Origin: Paenibacillus sp.
Lineage (GTDB): Bacteria > Bacillota > Bacilli > Paenibacillales > YIM-B00363
DNA: 38,801 nt
Reading direction: 5' to 3'
Assembly (NCBI RefSeq): GCF_031177825.1
Contig: NZ_JAPSKE010000041.1
Location: 1-38,801, forward strand
This document shows, piece after piece, positions 13,259 through 21,168 of this stretch (position 1 is the stretch's first letter; each line of letters begins with the position of its first letter). Position numbers and translations under genes: made by a program. The notes under the pieces are model-generated. The model was not told where the DNA came from. It searched no databases and worked only from the letters and a program-made list of their open reading frames with translations.

Positions 13259-14206
13259 TCAGAACGTCCTCACGAATTGGGTGATCGTAATGTCCGGCGC
13301 GATTTCTATGACGCCTGTCGGTTGAAAACCGTACCTCTCATACAAGCTTACGGCGGGCGCGTTCGCGGTCCCGGTCGAGACGACCGCCTTGCGAAGACCG
13401 GGCAGGTTCAGGACGGATGAAAGCAGCTTCGAAGCGATGCCGAGGCGGAACCGGTCCGGATGCACCATCATGCGGTGAACGTCCAGCGTCTCGCCGCCGT
13501 CGATCCGCTTATACGAAATCGCCCCGACAAGGCGGTCGTCGGCCTCGAAGCAGCCGACGAACGATTCGCCGCAGGCGGCGAGCGTCTCGGGCGTGTCCAG
13601 CAGCGGAGGAATCGTATCGAGCCCGATGAGTCTGGCTTCGACCGGGTAAGACGCCTGCTGCAAATCATGCACCGCCCGCGCGTTCGCCGGATCGGCGATA
13701 TCGAACGGCCGGCATTCGAAGCCGTCTTTCGACTTCTTCCGCAGCCGCCGGAAGAAGTCGCTCAGCATGGCGCCGCACTCCGCTTGGAGCACGCCGGACG
13801 TCACCTCGGTAACATGGTTGAACCGGTCGTCCTGCAGCAAGTTCATAAGCGTGCCGCAGCAGCCGGCCTTCGGGTCGGGCGCGCCGTAGACGACGCGCCG
13901 AAGGCGCGATTGCAGAATCGCGCCGGCGCACATCGGACACGGCTCCAGCGTGACGTATAGGTCGCAGTCGGTGAGCCGCCAGGCGTCCAACGTTTCGCTG
14001 GCTTCTTTGATCGCGATCATCTCGGCGTGCGCGGTCGGATCGCGGCCGGTTTCCCGCAAGTTATGTCCTCGGCCGATGACGACGCCGTTCTTAACGATCA
14101 CGGCGCCGATCGGCACTTCCGCGAGAAGCTCGGCCTTGCGGGCTTCCGCGATCGCTTCTTCCATCCACCGTTGGTCTTGGGACGACGATGGCGATGCGTT
14201 TTCCAT
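13259..14206 (-). CDS. tadA: tRNA adenosine deaminase TadA fused to a GNAT acetyltransferase domain
   Basis: Residues 12-155 are TadA, which converts A34 to inosine in tRNA-Arg(ACG). The zinc-dependent deaminase motifs are complete: His60-Ala-Glu62 (THAEMIAI) and Pro89-Cys90-Pro-Met-Cys93 (EPCPMCAGAI). Bacterial TadA usually ends near 160 residues. Here the same frame continues to 315 with a GNAT-like domain: the acetyl-CoA loop in VHPDRFRLGIASKLL (about 248-262) and NAPAVSLYERYGF (about 282-294). No stop or restart separates them. GGAGGAAT is 6 bases before the ATG. The acetyltransferase substrate is unknown. It is divergent from ychF across a region with DnaA boxes. Confidence 0.92.
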   Translation of the reverse strand: MENASPSSSQDQRWMEEAIAEARKAELLAEVPIGAVIVKNGVVIGRGHNLRETGRDPTAHAEMIAIKEASETLDAWRLTDCDLYVTLEPCPMCAGAILQSRLRRVVYGAPDPKAGCCGTLMNLLQDDRFNHVTEVTSGVLQAECGAMLSDFFRRLRKKSKDGFECRPFDIADPANARAVHDLQQASYPVEARLIGLDTIPPLLDTPETLAACGESFVGCFEADDRLVGAISYKRIDGGETLDVHRMMVHPDRFRLGIASKLLSSVLNLPGLRKAVVSTGTANAPAVSLYERYGFQPTGVIEIAPDITITQFVRTF

Positions 14207-14223
14207 ATGTAAATTCCTCCGAT

Positions 14224-14232
14224 TGTGGATAA
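14224..14232 (-). promoter_or_regulatory. DnaA box 1 (perfect)
   Basis: TGTGGATAA here is the complement of TTATCCACA, the consensus DnaA box. It lies 18 bases before the tadA start. Confidence 0.55.
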
Positions 14233-14276
14233 ATTACGCGAACAAATATTCTTTGTGCACATGCTGTGTATAAAAT

Positions 14277-14285
14277 TGTGGATAA
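14277..14285 (-). promoter_or_regulatory. DnaA box 2 (perfect)
   Basis: A second TGTGGATAA in the same orientation, 53 bases from the first. A third, imperfect box (CGATCCACA, 7 of 9) lies at 14341-14349 in the opposite orientation. Confidence 0.55.
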
Positions 14286-14295
14286 CTCAACTCGC

Positions 14296-14326
14296 TTGTG
14301 GACTTGTTGGTATTATACTATATAAT
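14296..14326 (+). promoter_or_regulatory. Putative promoter of ychF
   Basis: A perfect TATAAT (14321-14326) is preceded by TTGTGG (14296-14301) at a long 19-base spacing. The overlapping reverse-strand TATAAT could serve tadA. Confidence 0.45.
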
Positions 14327-14448
14327 AAGAAAAGCTTCTTCGATCCACAGGAAGCTCTTCTTGCCATGTCAGTACATTTCTATAGAATGATAAGCGACTG
14401 ACGGGATCATACGGAATCGGATCATAAAGATAGGAGTTGTTACGATAG

Positions 14449-15549
14449 ATGGCATTGAAAGCAGGAATCGTCGGGTTGCCGAACGTAGGGAAATCCACGT
14501 TGTTTAACGCGATCACGCAGGCGGGCGCGGAGTCCGCGAATTACCCATTTTGTACGATCGATCCGAACGTAGGGGTCGTCGAGGTGCCGGATCCGCGGCT
14601 CGGCAAGCTGGCCGAGATTGTGCATCCGGAGCGGATCGTGCCGACGGCGTTCGAGTTCGTCGATATCGCGGGTCTCGTGAAGGGCGCGAGCAAGGGCGAA
14701 GGCCTCGGGAACAAGTTCTTGGCTCACATTCGCGAGGTGGACGCGATCGTACACGTCGTCCGCTGCTTCGTGGACGAGAACATTACGCACGTCTCGGGCG
14801 GGGTGAACCCGATCAGCGACATCGAGACGATCAATCTCGAGTTGATCCTGGCCGACATCGAATCGGTGGAGAAGCGGCTGGAGCGTTCCCGGAAAAACAT
14901 GAAGGGCGGGGACAAGAAGGTGCTCGCCGAGGTGGACCTGCTCGAACGGTTGAAGGAGACATTGTACAACGACAAACCGGCCCGGAGCATGGAGATGACG
15001 GACGAAGACCGCCTGCTCGTTCGGGACCTTCATTTGATCACGATGAAGCCGGTGCTGTACGCGGCCAACGTGAGCGAGTCGGAGGCGGCGAACTCGGAAG
15101 GCAATCCGTACGTTCAGAAAGTGCGGGAATTCGCGGCGTCGGAAGGCAATGAGGTCGTGCCGATCAGCGCGAAGGTCGAATCCGAAATCGCGGAGCTCGA
15201 AGGCGACGACAAGGCGATGTTCCTCGAGGAGCTGGGGCTGCAGGAGTCCGGATTGGACCGGCTCATTCAGGCTGCATATAAGCTGCTTGGTTTGTATACG
15301 TACTTCACGGCCGGCGTGCAAGAGGTTCGGGCATGGACGATCCGCAAGGGGACGAAGGCGCCTCAAGCGGCGGGCGTCATCCACACCGACTTCGAGCGCG
15401 GCTTCATTCGCGCCGAAGTCGTGGCGTACGACGACCTCGTCGCGGCCGGTTCGATGAACGGCGCGAAGGAACGGGGCCAGCTTCGTCTCGAAGGCAAGGA
15501 ATACGTCGTCAACGACGGGGACGTCATGCATTTCCGGTTTAACGTATAA
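14449..15549 (+). CDS. ychF: Redox-regulated ATPase YchF (Obg family)
   Basis: A 366-residue P-loop protein of the Obg-related YchF/OLA1 family, which binds ATP rather than GTP and associates with ribosomes. The Walker A is GLPNVGKSTLFN (residues 8-19). The switch II region is FVDIAGLVKGASKGEGLGNKF. In place of the GTP-specific NKxD the protein has YAANVSE, as in other YchF proteins. A coiled-coil insertion (about 125-190) and a C-terminal TGS domain (ARGINE-free, about 280-366: GVQEVRAWTIRKGTKAPQAAG) complete it. TAGGAG precedes the ATG by about 12 bases. It is probably monocistronic between a promoter and a terminator. Confidence 0.96.
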   Translation: MALKAGIVGLPNVGKSTLFNAITQAGAESANYPFCTIDPNVGVVEVPDPRLGKLAEIVHPERIVPTAFEFVDIAGLVKGASKGEGLGNKFLAHIREVDAIVHVVRCFVDENITHVSGGVNPISDIETINLELILADIESVEKRLERSRKNMKGGDKKVLAEVDLLERLKETLYNDKPARSMEMTDEDRLLVRDLHLITMKPVLYAANVSESEAANSEGNPYVQKVREFAASEGNEVVPISAKVESEIAELEGDDKAMFLEELGLQESGLDRLIQAAYKLLGLYTYFTAGVQEVRAWTIRKGTKAPQAAGVIHTDFERGFIRAEVVAYDDLVAAGSMNGAKERGQLRLEGKEYVVNDGDVMHFRFNV

Positions 15550-15561
15550 GCGGTTTCTTAC

Positions 15562-15600
15562 GGGAGCGTGCTTCGCCGTCGGGCGGGGGCGCTCCTTTTT
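15562..15600 (+). terminator. Terminator after ychF
   Basis: GGAGCG (15563-15568) pairs with CGCTCC (15590-15595) around a GC-rich inner loop, followed by five T's. Confidence 0.75.
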
Positions 15601-15708
15601 CCACGATTCAGTACGTATCTCCCGCGGAAATAACAACCCAATCGGCTAGATATACGGTTCCTTCCATAAAGAGGACGACGAATCCGTCGATCCTTGCTCA
15701 ATTGTAAA

Positions 15709-15738
15709 TTGACATCCGATTTTGGGGAACCATATACT
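15709..15738 (+). promoter_or_regulatory. Promoter of prfA-prmC
   Basis: A perfect TTGACA (15709-15714) and TATACT (15733-15738) are separated by 18 bases, 42 bases before the prfA start codon. Confidence 0.75.
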
Positions 15739-15780
15739 AAAAGGATGAACACGACAACGAAAGTAAGAGGTGACCAGTCC

Positions 15781-16857
15781 ATGCTTGATCGTCTACAAGC
15801 GCTTGCCGACCGGTACGATAAGCTTAGCGAGCTGCTTTGCGATCCGGATGTGGCGAACGACAACAAGAAGCTGCGCGAATACTCCAAGGAGCAGTCCGAT
15901 CTCCAGGAAGTGTACGACGCGTATCAAGAATATAAAACGGTGAGCGAACAGCTGGCCGACGCGAAGACGATGCTCGGAGAGAAGCTCGACGACGAGATGC
16001 GCGAGCTCGTGAAGATGGAAGTGTCGGAGCTGTCCGAGCGGAAGGAACAGCTCGAGGCGCAAATCCACGTGCTGCTCATGCCGAAGGATCCGAACGACGA
16101 CAAGAACGTCATCGTGGAAATTCGCGGCGCCGCGGGCGGCGAAGAAGCGGCGTTGTTCGCGGGCTCGCTGTACCGGATGTACACGAAGTACGCGGATGCG
16201 CAAGGCTGGCGCGTCGAGCTGATGGAAGCGAACGAGAGCGACCTCGGCGGTTTCAAGGAGATTATCTTCATGATCAAAGGCAAGGGCGCGTACAGCAAGC
16301 TGAAGTTCGAGAGCGGCGCGCATCGCGTCCAACGGGTGCCGGAGACGGAATCCGGCGGACGCATCCACACGTCGACGTCGACCGTCGTCGTCATGCCCGA
16401 AGTCGAGGACATCGAGGTCGAGGTGAAGGAGAGCGACATCCGCGTCGACACGTTCTGTTCGAGCGGCGCCGGCGGCCAGTCGGTCAACACGACGAAGTCG
16501 GCGGTTCGCGTGACGCACGTGCCGACGGGCATCGTGGCGACGTGCCAGGACGGCAAGTCGCAAAACTCGAACAAAGAGATGGCGCTTCGCGTCTTGCGCG
16601 CTCGCATCTACGAGAAGATGATGCAGGAAGAGACGGCGAAGTACGATTCCGAGCGCCGTTCCAAGGTCGGCACGGGCGACCGGAGCGAACGGATTCGGAC
16701 CTACAACTTCCCGCAAAGCCGCGTGACCGATCACCGGATCGGTCTGACGCTGCATAAGCTCGACCAAGTGATGGACGGCGATCTGGACGAGATCGTCTCG
16801 GCGCTGACCGTCGCATCCCAGTCCGAGATGGTCGAGAGAGGGGAATATTCCGCGTGA
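15781..16857 (+). CDS. prfA: Peptide chain release factor 1
   Basis: Recognises UAA and UAG stop codons and triggers peptide release. The ATG at 15781 (SD AGAGGTGA) gives 358 residues starting MLDRLQALADRYDKL, like Bacillus RF1; an upstream in-frame ATG at 15694 overlaps the promoter and is rejected. The stop-codon recognition tripeptide is Pro-Glu-Thr in VPETESGGR. The peptidyl-transferase motif GGQ is in SGAGGQSVNTTKSA. Its Gln is the methylation target of PrmC, encoded by the next gene, whose start overlaps the prfA stop. The prfA-prmC-spoIIR order is typical of Bacillales. Confidence 0.97.
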   Translation: MLDRLQALADRYDKLSELLCDPDVANDNKKLREYSKEQSDLQEVYDAYQEYKTVSEQLADAKTMLGEKLDDEMRELVKMEVSELSERKEQLEAQIHVLLMPKDPNDDKNVIVEIRGAAGGEEAALFAGSLYRMYTKYADAQGWRVELMEANESDLGGFKEIIFMIKGKGAYSKLKFESGAHRVQRVPETESGGRIHTSTSTVVVMPEVEDIEVEVKESDIRVDTFCSSGAGGQSVNTTKSAVRVTHVPTGIVATCQDGKSQNSNKEMALRVLRARIYEKMMQEETAKYDSERRSKVGTGDRSERIRTYNFPQSRVTDHRIGLTLHKLDQVMDGDLDEIVSALTVASQSEMVERGEYSA

Positions 16858-17720
16858 TGACAGTCAGAGAAGCCTTCATGAGGGCTTCTTCTTTTTTAGG
16901 GGAGCGGGGGACGAGCGAAGCGCCGGCGTCGGCGGAGCTGCTGCTGCAGCACGTCCTCGGCGTGACGCGAACGAAGCTGCTCGCCATCTGGAGCGACCCG
17001 ATCGACGAGGATGCGTTCGAACGATTATGGGCGCTGCTGCAGCGCCGCGCCGCGGGCGAGCCGGTGCAGTATATTATGGGCGAGGCGTATTTCTACGGGC
17101 GGCGCTTCGCGGTCGATAAGACGGTGCTCATCCCTCGCCCGGAGACGGAGCTTCTCGCGGAGCGGGTGCTGCTGCTCGGCCGCGAGCTGTGGGGCGCCGA
17201 GGGGGCGCCGCGCGTCGTGGACGTCGGCACGGGCAGCGGGGCGATCGCGGTGACGCTGGCGGCGGAGCGGCCGTCTTGGCGCGTCGCGGCGAGCGATATT
17301 AGCCCGGAGGCGCTCGGGACGGCGCGTCGCAACGCCGAGGCGAACGGGGCCGAGCTAGAATTTCTGCTCGGCGATCTGCTCGAGCCGGCGGCGAAAGCGT
17401 ACGGCGGCGGGATCGATATTCTCGTCTCGAATCCGCCGTATATTCGGTCGTCGGACATGGCCGAGCTCCAGATCGAGGTGCGGGAGTTCGAGCCGCATCT
17501 GGCGCTCGACGGGGGCGAGGACGGCTTGGATCCGTATCGGCGGCTGCTGGCGCAGATGGCGTCGTTCGACGTCCGGCCGCGGATCGTCGGCTTCGAATGC
17601 GGCCTCGGACAAGCCCGCGACTTGGGGAAGCTGCTCCAAGAAGCGGGGCGGTGGACGGACGTGTCGATCGTGGAGGATTACGCGGGGATCGAACGTCATG
17701 TGATCGGCGTGCGGAAGTAG
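16854..17720 (+). CDS. prmC: Release factor glutamine methyltransferase
   Basis: Methylates the Gln of the GGQ motif in release factors using S-adenosylmethionine. The 288 residues comprise an N-terminal helical release-factor-binding domain, the linker FYGRRFAVDKTVLIPRPETE, the SAM-binding VVDVGTGSGAIAVTLA and the catalytic NPPY (LVSNPPYIRSSD). Translation starts at GTG 16854 or ATG 16857, overlapping the prfA stop. The SD GAGAGGGG sits 11-14 bases upstream. It is cotranscribed with its substrate gene prfA. Confidence 0.95.
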   Translation: MMTVREAFMRASSFLGERGTSEAPASAELLLQHVLGVTRTKLLAIWSDPIDEDAFERLWALLQRRAAGEPVQYIMGEAYFYGRRFAVDKTVLIPRPETELLAERVLLLGRELWGAEGAPRVVDVGTGSGAIAVTLAAERPSWRVAASDISPEALGTARRNAEANGAELEFLLGDLLEPAAKAYGGGIDILVSNPPYIRSSDMAELQIEVREFEPHLALDGGEDGLDPYRRLLAQMASFDVRPRIVGFECGLGQARDLGKLLQEAGRWTDVSIVEDYAGIERHVIGVRK

Positions 17721-17746
17721 CTTCGAAAAAAATGCTAGATTGCTAG

Positions 17747-17775
17747 GTTTAGAGATTGCGGCGGGTGTCCATACT
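17747..17775 (+). promoter_or_regulatory. Sigma-F-like promoter of spoIIR
   Basis: GTTTA (17747-17751), 15 bases, then GTCCATACT (17767-17775). The -35 fits the Bacillus sigma-F consensus GYWTA and the -10 fits GGNRANANT with two mismatches. SpoIIR is a sigma-F target in Bacillus, which supports the call. Confidence 0.5.
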
Positions 17776-17813
17776 GAGACTATCATAACAAGTCTTAGAG
17801 GGGGCAACCCAAC

Positions 17814-18536
17814 GTGAAACAGCAATCATCCTTTATGAAATCTTTCGTACTCGTCGTCGGCATGGTCATGATGCTCGTAGCATCCTGGGAATATAGCAAG
17901 GCGGATCCGGTGTTGGCGCAAGCCGTGTCGGATTCGACGATTCCGGCGGAATCGATTCGTCTGCGCATTCTGGCCGATTCCGACGCGCCGGCGGATCAAG
18001 CGCTGAAGCGCCGCGTGCGCGACGCGGTCATCGCTTCGATGAGCGAATGGGCGACGGGTCCGCAGACGATCGAGGAAGCCCGCGAGACGATTCGCGAGCG
18101 GCTGCCGGAGATCGAGCGGCTGGCCGCGGACATGGCTTCGGAAGCGGGATTCGCGTATTCGGTGAAGGCGGAGCTCGGGCTCGTGCCGTTCCCGACGAAA
18201 GTATATGACGGCAAGCTGTATCCGGCCGGCGATTACGAGGCGCTCCGAATCACGATCGGCCGCGGCCTCGGGCAAAACTGGTGGTGCGTGCTGTTCCCGC
18301 CGCTCTGCTTCGTGGACGTCGCTTCGGGCGAGACGCCGAGCGCGGCCGGGGTATCGACGGTGATGGCGGCCAGCGCGGTCGTCTCGGCGGACATGTCGGC
18401 CGAAAGCGACGATGTCGCGGCGGACGATACGGACGCAGCGAATGGCGAGGACGAGGCGCAAGTGGAGTATCGGTTTTTCTTGCTCGAGGCGATCTCCGAT
18501 CTGGTCAACGCGGCGCGCGGCTGGTTCGGCGCATAA
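17814..18536 (+). CDS. spoIIR: Stage II sporulation protein R
   Basis: Secreted from the forespore, SpoIIR signals across the septum to activate the protease SpoIIGA and hence sigma-E in the mother cell. The 240 residues begin with a signal or membrane segment (about 9-25). The conserved body includes IPAESIRLRILADSDAPADQALKRRVRDAV and the family hallmark GQNWWCVLFPPLCF. An acidic low-complexity stretch (about 185-215) near the C-terminus is unusual. The GTG start has AGAGGGGG about 9 bases upstream. It follows prfA-prmC as in Bacillus and has its own sigma-F-like promoter. Confidence 0.95.
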   Translation: MKQQSSFMKSFVLVVGMVMMLVASWEYSKADPVLAQAVSDSTIPAESIRLRILADSDAPADQALKRRVRDAVIASMSEWATGPQTIEEARETIRERLPEIERLAADMASEAGFAYSVKAELGLVPFPTKVYDGKLYPAGDYEALRITIGRGLGQNWWCVLFPPLCFVDVASGETPSAAGVSTVMAASAVVSADMSAESDDVAADDTDAANGEDEAQVEYRFFLLEAISDLVNAARGWFGA

Positions 18537-18670
18537 GTCGCGGGGGCGGAGCGATTCGAAGCGACGGTCATCGAGTATCCGCGCCGGCGCGTCGCGCGAT
18601 GTGAAGTACGAACGAGCCCGACTGTGATATACTGGCGATATGGAACGTTGATACGGAAGAGGGGCATGAG

Positions 18671-19762
18671 ATGTCCGACATTCGAACGAAATTGTGGCGC
18701 GTGGACGCGCGTAACGACTCGAGCCTCCGGGAGCAGCTGCTGGAGGCTTCCGCGCGTTTACGGGACGGGGGGCTCGTCGCGTTCCCGACGGAAACCGTGT
18801 ACGGCGTCGGAGCCGACGCGCGAAGCGCGGCCGCGGTGGAACGCATCTTCGTCGCGAAGGGTCGCCCGTCCGACAATCCGCTCATCGTGCACGTGGCGAC
18901 GATCGCCGCGGCCGAGGCGTTGGCGTCGGAGGTCGGGCCGGTCGAGCGGCGTCTCATGGAGACGTTCTGGCCGGGGCCGCTGACGATCGTGCTGCCGGCG
19001 CGGCCCGGCGCGGTGTCGCCCCGCGTGACGGCGGGGCTCGACACGGTGGCGGTGCGGCTGCCGTCGCACCCGATCGCGCGCGAGCTGATCGCGCTCTCGG
19101 ATGTGCCGGTGGCGGCGCCGAGCGCCAACCGCTCCGGGCGGCCGAGCCCGACGCGCGCGGAGCATGTGCGCGAGGACCTGAACGGCCGCATCGACGGCAT
19201 CGTCGACGGGGGCGCCGCCGACGTGGGGTTGGAGTCGACCGTCGTCCTGGTCGACCGGTCGAGCGGGGCCGTGCGCGTGCTGCGCCCCGGCGGGGTATCG
19301 GCGGAGGCGCTCGCGGCCGCCGGCTTCGTCGTGGCGTCGGTGGACGCGGGCGACGCCGAAGCGCCGGACGCCGCCGCTCCGCGGTCGCCCGGCGTTAAAT
19401 ACAAACACTACGCGCCTAAGGGGCGGCTGACCGTCGTGGAAGGCGCGGGCGACGCCGTGCGCGCCTACATCCAAGCGCGGCTCGACGAGGACGCCGCTGC
19501 AGGCTCGCGCGCGGCCGTGCTCGCGTTCGCGCCCGCCCCCGGCGCCGCTCCCGCGTACCGCGGCGCGGCCAAGCTCGTCGCCCTCGCGGAGACGCCGGGC
19601 GACGCGGCGACGGCGGCGCATCGGCTGTACGCCGCTCTCAGAGACTGCGACGCCGCGGGCGTCGAGCGGCTGTACGCCGAGGCCGTCGATCCGTCCGGCC
19701 TCGGCCTCGCCTTCATGAACCGGCTGCGCAAGGCGGCCGGCAACCGCATCGTCACCGTATAA
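18671..19762 (+). CDS. ywlC: Threonylcarbamoyl-AMP synthase (TsaC/Sua5, two-domain)
   Basis: Forms threonylcarbamoyl-AMP from threonine, bicarbonate and ATP for t6A37 modification of ANN-decoding tRNAs. The N-terminal YrdC domain (about 20-205) carries GGLVAFPTETVYGVG, KGRPSDNPLIVH and PSANRSGRPSPT. The linker with SPGVKYKHYAPKG leads into the C-terminal Sua5 domain (about 245-363), giving 363 residues, typical for Sua5. The GC content is very high in the Sua5 domain (long Ala-rich stretches). The ATG follows GAGGGG. An extended -10 (TGATATACT, 18625-18633) lies upstream without a good -35. The ywlB gene found before ywlC in Bacillus is absent here. Confidence 0.95.
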   Translation: MSDIRTKLWRVDARNDSSLREQLLEASARLRDGGLVAFPTETVYGVGADARSAAAVERIFVAKGRPSDNPLIVHVATIAAAEALASEVGPVERRLMETFWPGPLTIVLPARPGAVSPRVTAGLDTVAVRLPSHPIARELIALSDVPVAAPSANRSGRPSPTRAEHVREDLNGRIDGIVDGGAADVGLESTVVLVDRSSGAVRVLRPGGVSAEALAAAGFVVASVDAGDAEAPDAAAPRSPGVKYKHYAPKGRLTVVEGAGDAVRAYIQARLDEDAAAGSRAAVLAFAPAPGAAPAYRGAAKLVALAETPGDAATAAHRLYAALRDCDAAGVERLYAEAVDPSGLGLAFMNRLRKAAGNRIVTV

Positions 19763-19851
19763 TCAAGCCTCCCCCGTTCGTCCGATCCCCCGGACATACA
19801 TCCGTTCTTGTCCGCATAAGCATGGGAAAGAAGGGACAGGAGGGGGAGAGC

Positions 19852-20412
19852 TTGGCGGATATAACGGAACATCTTGGGCCGACGATGACGATCCTCCTGA
19901 TCGCCGTCGCGCTTGGCATGGACGCGTTCTCGCTGTGCGTCGGCATCGGAATGAAGGGCATTCGTCTGCTGCACGTGGCGAAAATCAGCGCCGCGATCGC
20001 CGCGTTCCACGTCATCATGCCGCTCGTCGGCCTATACATGGGCCAGTACGTCAGCGTGCTGCTCGGCGGCGTCGCGTCCATGATCGGCGGCGGCCTGCTC
20101 GTCGTCTTGGGCGGGCATATGATTTACAACTCGCTGCGCGCGGGCGACGCCCCGTCGTTCAATACGGGGTCGTTGTTCGGCTTGCTGGCGTTCGCGATCA
20201 GCGTCAGCGTCGATTCGCTGTCGGTCGGCGTCTCGCTCGGCATGTTCGCGACGGATCTGGCGTTGACCGTACTGCTGTTCGGGGCGATGGGCGGCCTGTT
20301 GTCCGTCGTCGGGCTGCTCGTCGGCCGGCGCGTCGGCCAGATGATCGGCGAGTACGGCGAAGCGCTCGGCGGCGCGGTGCTGCTCGTCTTCGGCGTATTG
20401 TTCCTAATTTAG
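19852..20412 (+). CDS. mntP: Manganese efflux pump MntP
   Basis: Exports Mn2+ across the membrane. The six hydrophobic segments come in two related halves, each with the conserved Asp motif: ALGMDAFSLCVGIG in the first and SVSVDSLSVGVSLG in the second. The chosen TTG at 19852 has AGGAGGGGG 5-7 bases upstream and gives 186 residues, near the 184 of Bacillus YwlD. The in-frame ATG at 19822 has no ribosome site. No yybP-ykoY manganese riboswitch is visible upstream. It sits in the Bacillus-like order ywlC-ywlD-ywlE. Confidence 0.93.
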   Translation: MADITEHLGPTMTILLIAVALGMDAFSLCVGIGMKGIRLLHVAKISAAIAAFHVIMPLVGLYMGQYVSVLLGGVASMIGGGLLVVLGGHMIYNSLRAGDAPSFNTGSLFGLLAFAISVSVDSLSVGVSLGMFATDLALTVLLFGAMGGLLSVVGLLVGRRVGQMIGEYGEALGGAVLLVFGVLFLI

Positions 20413-20423
20413 GGACGGGCGGT

Positions 20424-20461
20424 TTGTACTTCTTGGTCGTTTTACATAAAATAAGACCAAG
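20424..20461 (+). promoter_or_regulatory. Promoter of the arginine phosphatase gene with overlapping dyad
   Basis: TTGTAC (20424-20429) and TAAAAT (20447-20452) are 17 bases apart. An inverted repeat CTTGGTC (20432-20438) and GACCAAG (20455-20461) straddles the -10 and could be an operator. Confidence 0.5.
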
Positions 20462-20476
20462 GGGGGTGGCAAGCGC

Positions 20477-21058
20477 GTGAAACGAATTTTATTGGTATGC
20501 ACCGGTAATACGTGCCGAAGCCCGATGGCCGAAGCGTTGTTCCGCAAGCGGGCGGCGGCGCGGGGCGTTCCCGTGGAAGTGAAGTCGGCCGGCGTGGCCG
20601 CGGTCCGGGGACAGCCGATGTCGGGCCATGCCGCGGACGTGCTGCGGGAGCGAGGCGTCGACCCGAGCGGGTTTCGGTCGAGCGAAGCGACGCCGGAGCT
20701 CATCCGTTGGGCCGACCTGATCTTGACGATGACGTCGCATCATAAGCGACATCTCTTAGAATTGTTTCCCGATGCGGTCGAGAAGACGTTCGCGCTGAAG
20801 GAATACGCGGGCGGGGACGCCGAGACGGCGGCGCTGTTCGCGGAGCGGGAATCGCTCGCGGCCGAGCTGCAGATGCGCCTCGCGCTCGGGCAGCCGATCT
20901 CGAACGAAGAGCGGGAGAGGCTGTACGATTTGGACCGGAAGCTGCCGAATCCGGACGTGCAGGACCCGATCGGAGGCAGTCGCGCGCGGTACGAGAAGAC
21001 GGCCGACGAGATCGAAACCGCGATCGCGGCGGCGCTGGATCGTCTTTACAGCGAATGA
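20477..21058 (+). CDS. ywlE: Low-molecular-weight protein arginine phosphatase (YwlE family)
   Basis: Removes phosphate from arginine residues placed by McsB kinase, acting in protein quality control. The N-terminal P-loop CTGNTCRS (Cys8) has the Thr that marks arginine phosphatases rather than tyrosine phosphatases. LKEYAGG is the usual element before the acid loop. The general acid Asp lies in DVQDPIGGS. Between these two elements there is an insertion of about 45 residues (AALFAERESLAAELQMRL...) absent from Bacillus YwlE, so the protein has 193 residues instead of 150. The GTG start follows AGGGGGGTGG. The promoter of the next operon lies inside its 3' end. Confidence 0.93.
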   Translation: MKRILLVCTGNTCRSPMAEALFRKRAAARGVPVEVKSAGVAAVRGQPMSGHAADVLRERGVDPSGFRSSEATPELIRWADLILTMTSHHKRHLLELFPDAVEKTFALKEYAGGDAETAALFAERESLAAELQMRLALGQPISNEERERLYDLDRKLPNPDVQDPIGGSRARYEKTADEIETAIAAALDRLYSE

Positions 21059-21073
21059 CGGATGCGGTATGAT
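21045..21073 (+). promoter_or_regulatory. Promoter of the ZTP-riboswitch operon
   Basis: TTTACA (21045-21050) and TATGAT (21068-21073), spaced by 17 bases and overlapping the end of ywlE. Transcription would begin just before the riboswitch aptamer. Confidence 0.65.
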
Positions 21074-21098
21074 GGAAGCACCATATTTCGAATGGAAC

Positions 21099-21168
21099 CC
21101 GATGTAACTGGCGACATTTGTGGAGTACCACATTGGAGCATCGGGACATACGGCCGGTCGCCTGGGCA
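21099..21168 (+). ncRNA. ZTP (pfl-type) riboswitch aptamer
   Basis: All consensus pieces occur in order. P1 arms are CCGATG (21099-21104) and CATCGG (21139-21144). The internal-loop strand TAACTGGCGACA (21105-21116) compares with consensus UGACUGGCGAACA. The P2 hairpin is TGTGG-AGTA-CCACA (21119-21132), followed by the loop strand TTGGAGC. The 3' hallmark is GGCCGGTCGCCTGGGCA (21152-21168). It senses the purine intermediate ZMP/ZTP, which builds up when 10-formyl-tetrahydrofolate is scarce, and glyA two genes downstream supplies one-carbon units. The terminator that follows at once indicates transcriptional control. Confidence 0.88.

Larger units (their letters stand above)
14207..14448. other. 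Divergent tadA/ychF intergenic region
   Basis: About 240 A+T-rich bases. It contains two perfect DnaA boxes, one partial box, a back-to-back TATTATACTATATAAT promoter block, and an imperfect AAGCTTC/GAAGCTC hairpin (14333-14356) in the ychF leader. I see no open frame. Confidence 0.6.

Noticed and set aside
19763..19851. yybP-ykoY manganese riboswitch before mntP
   Set aside because: The gap is under 90 bases and shows none of the conserved loop sequences.
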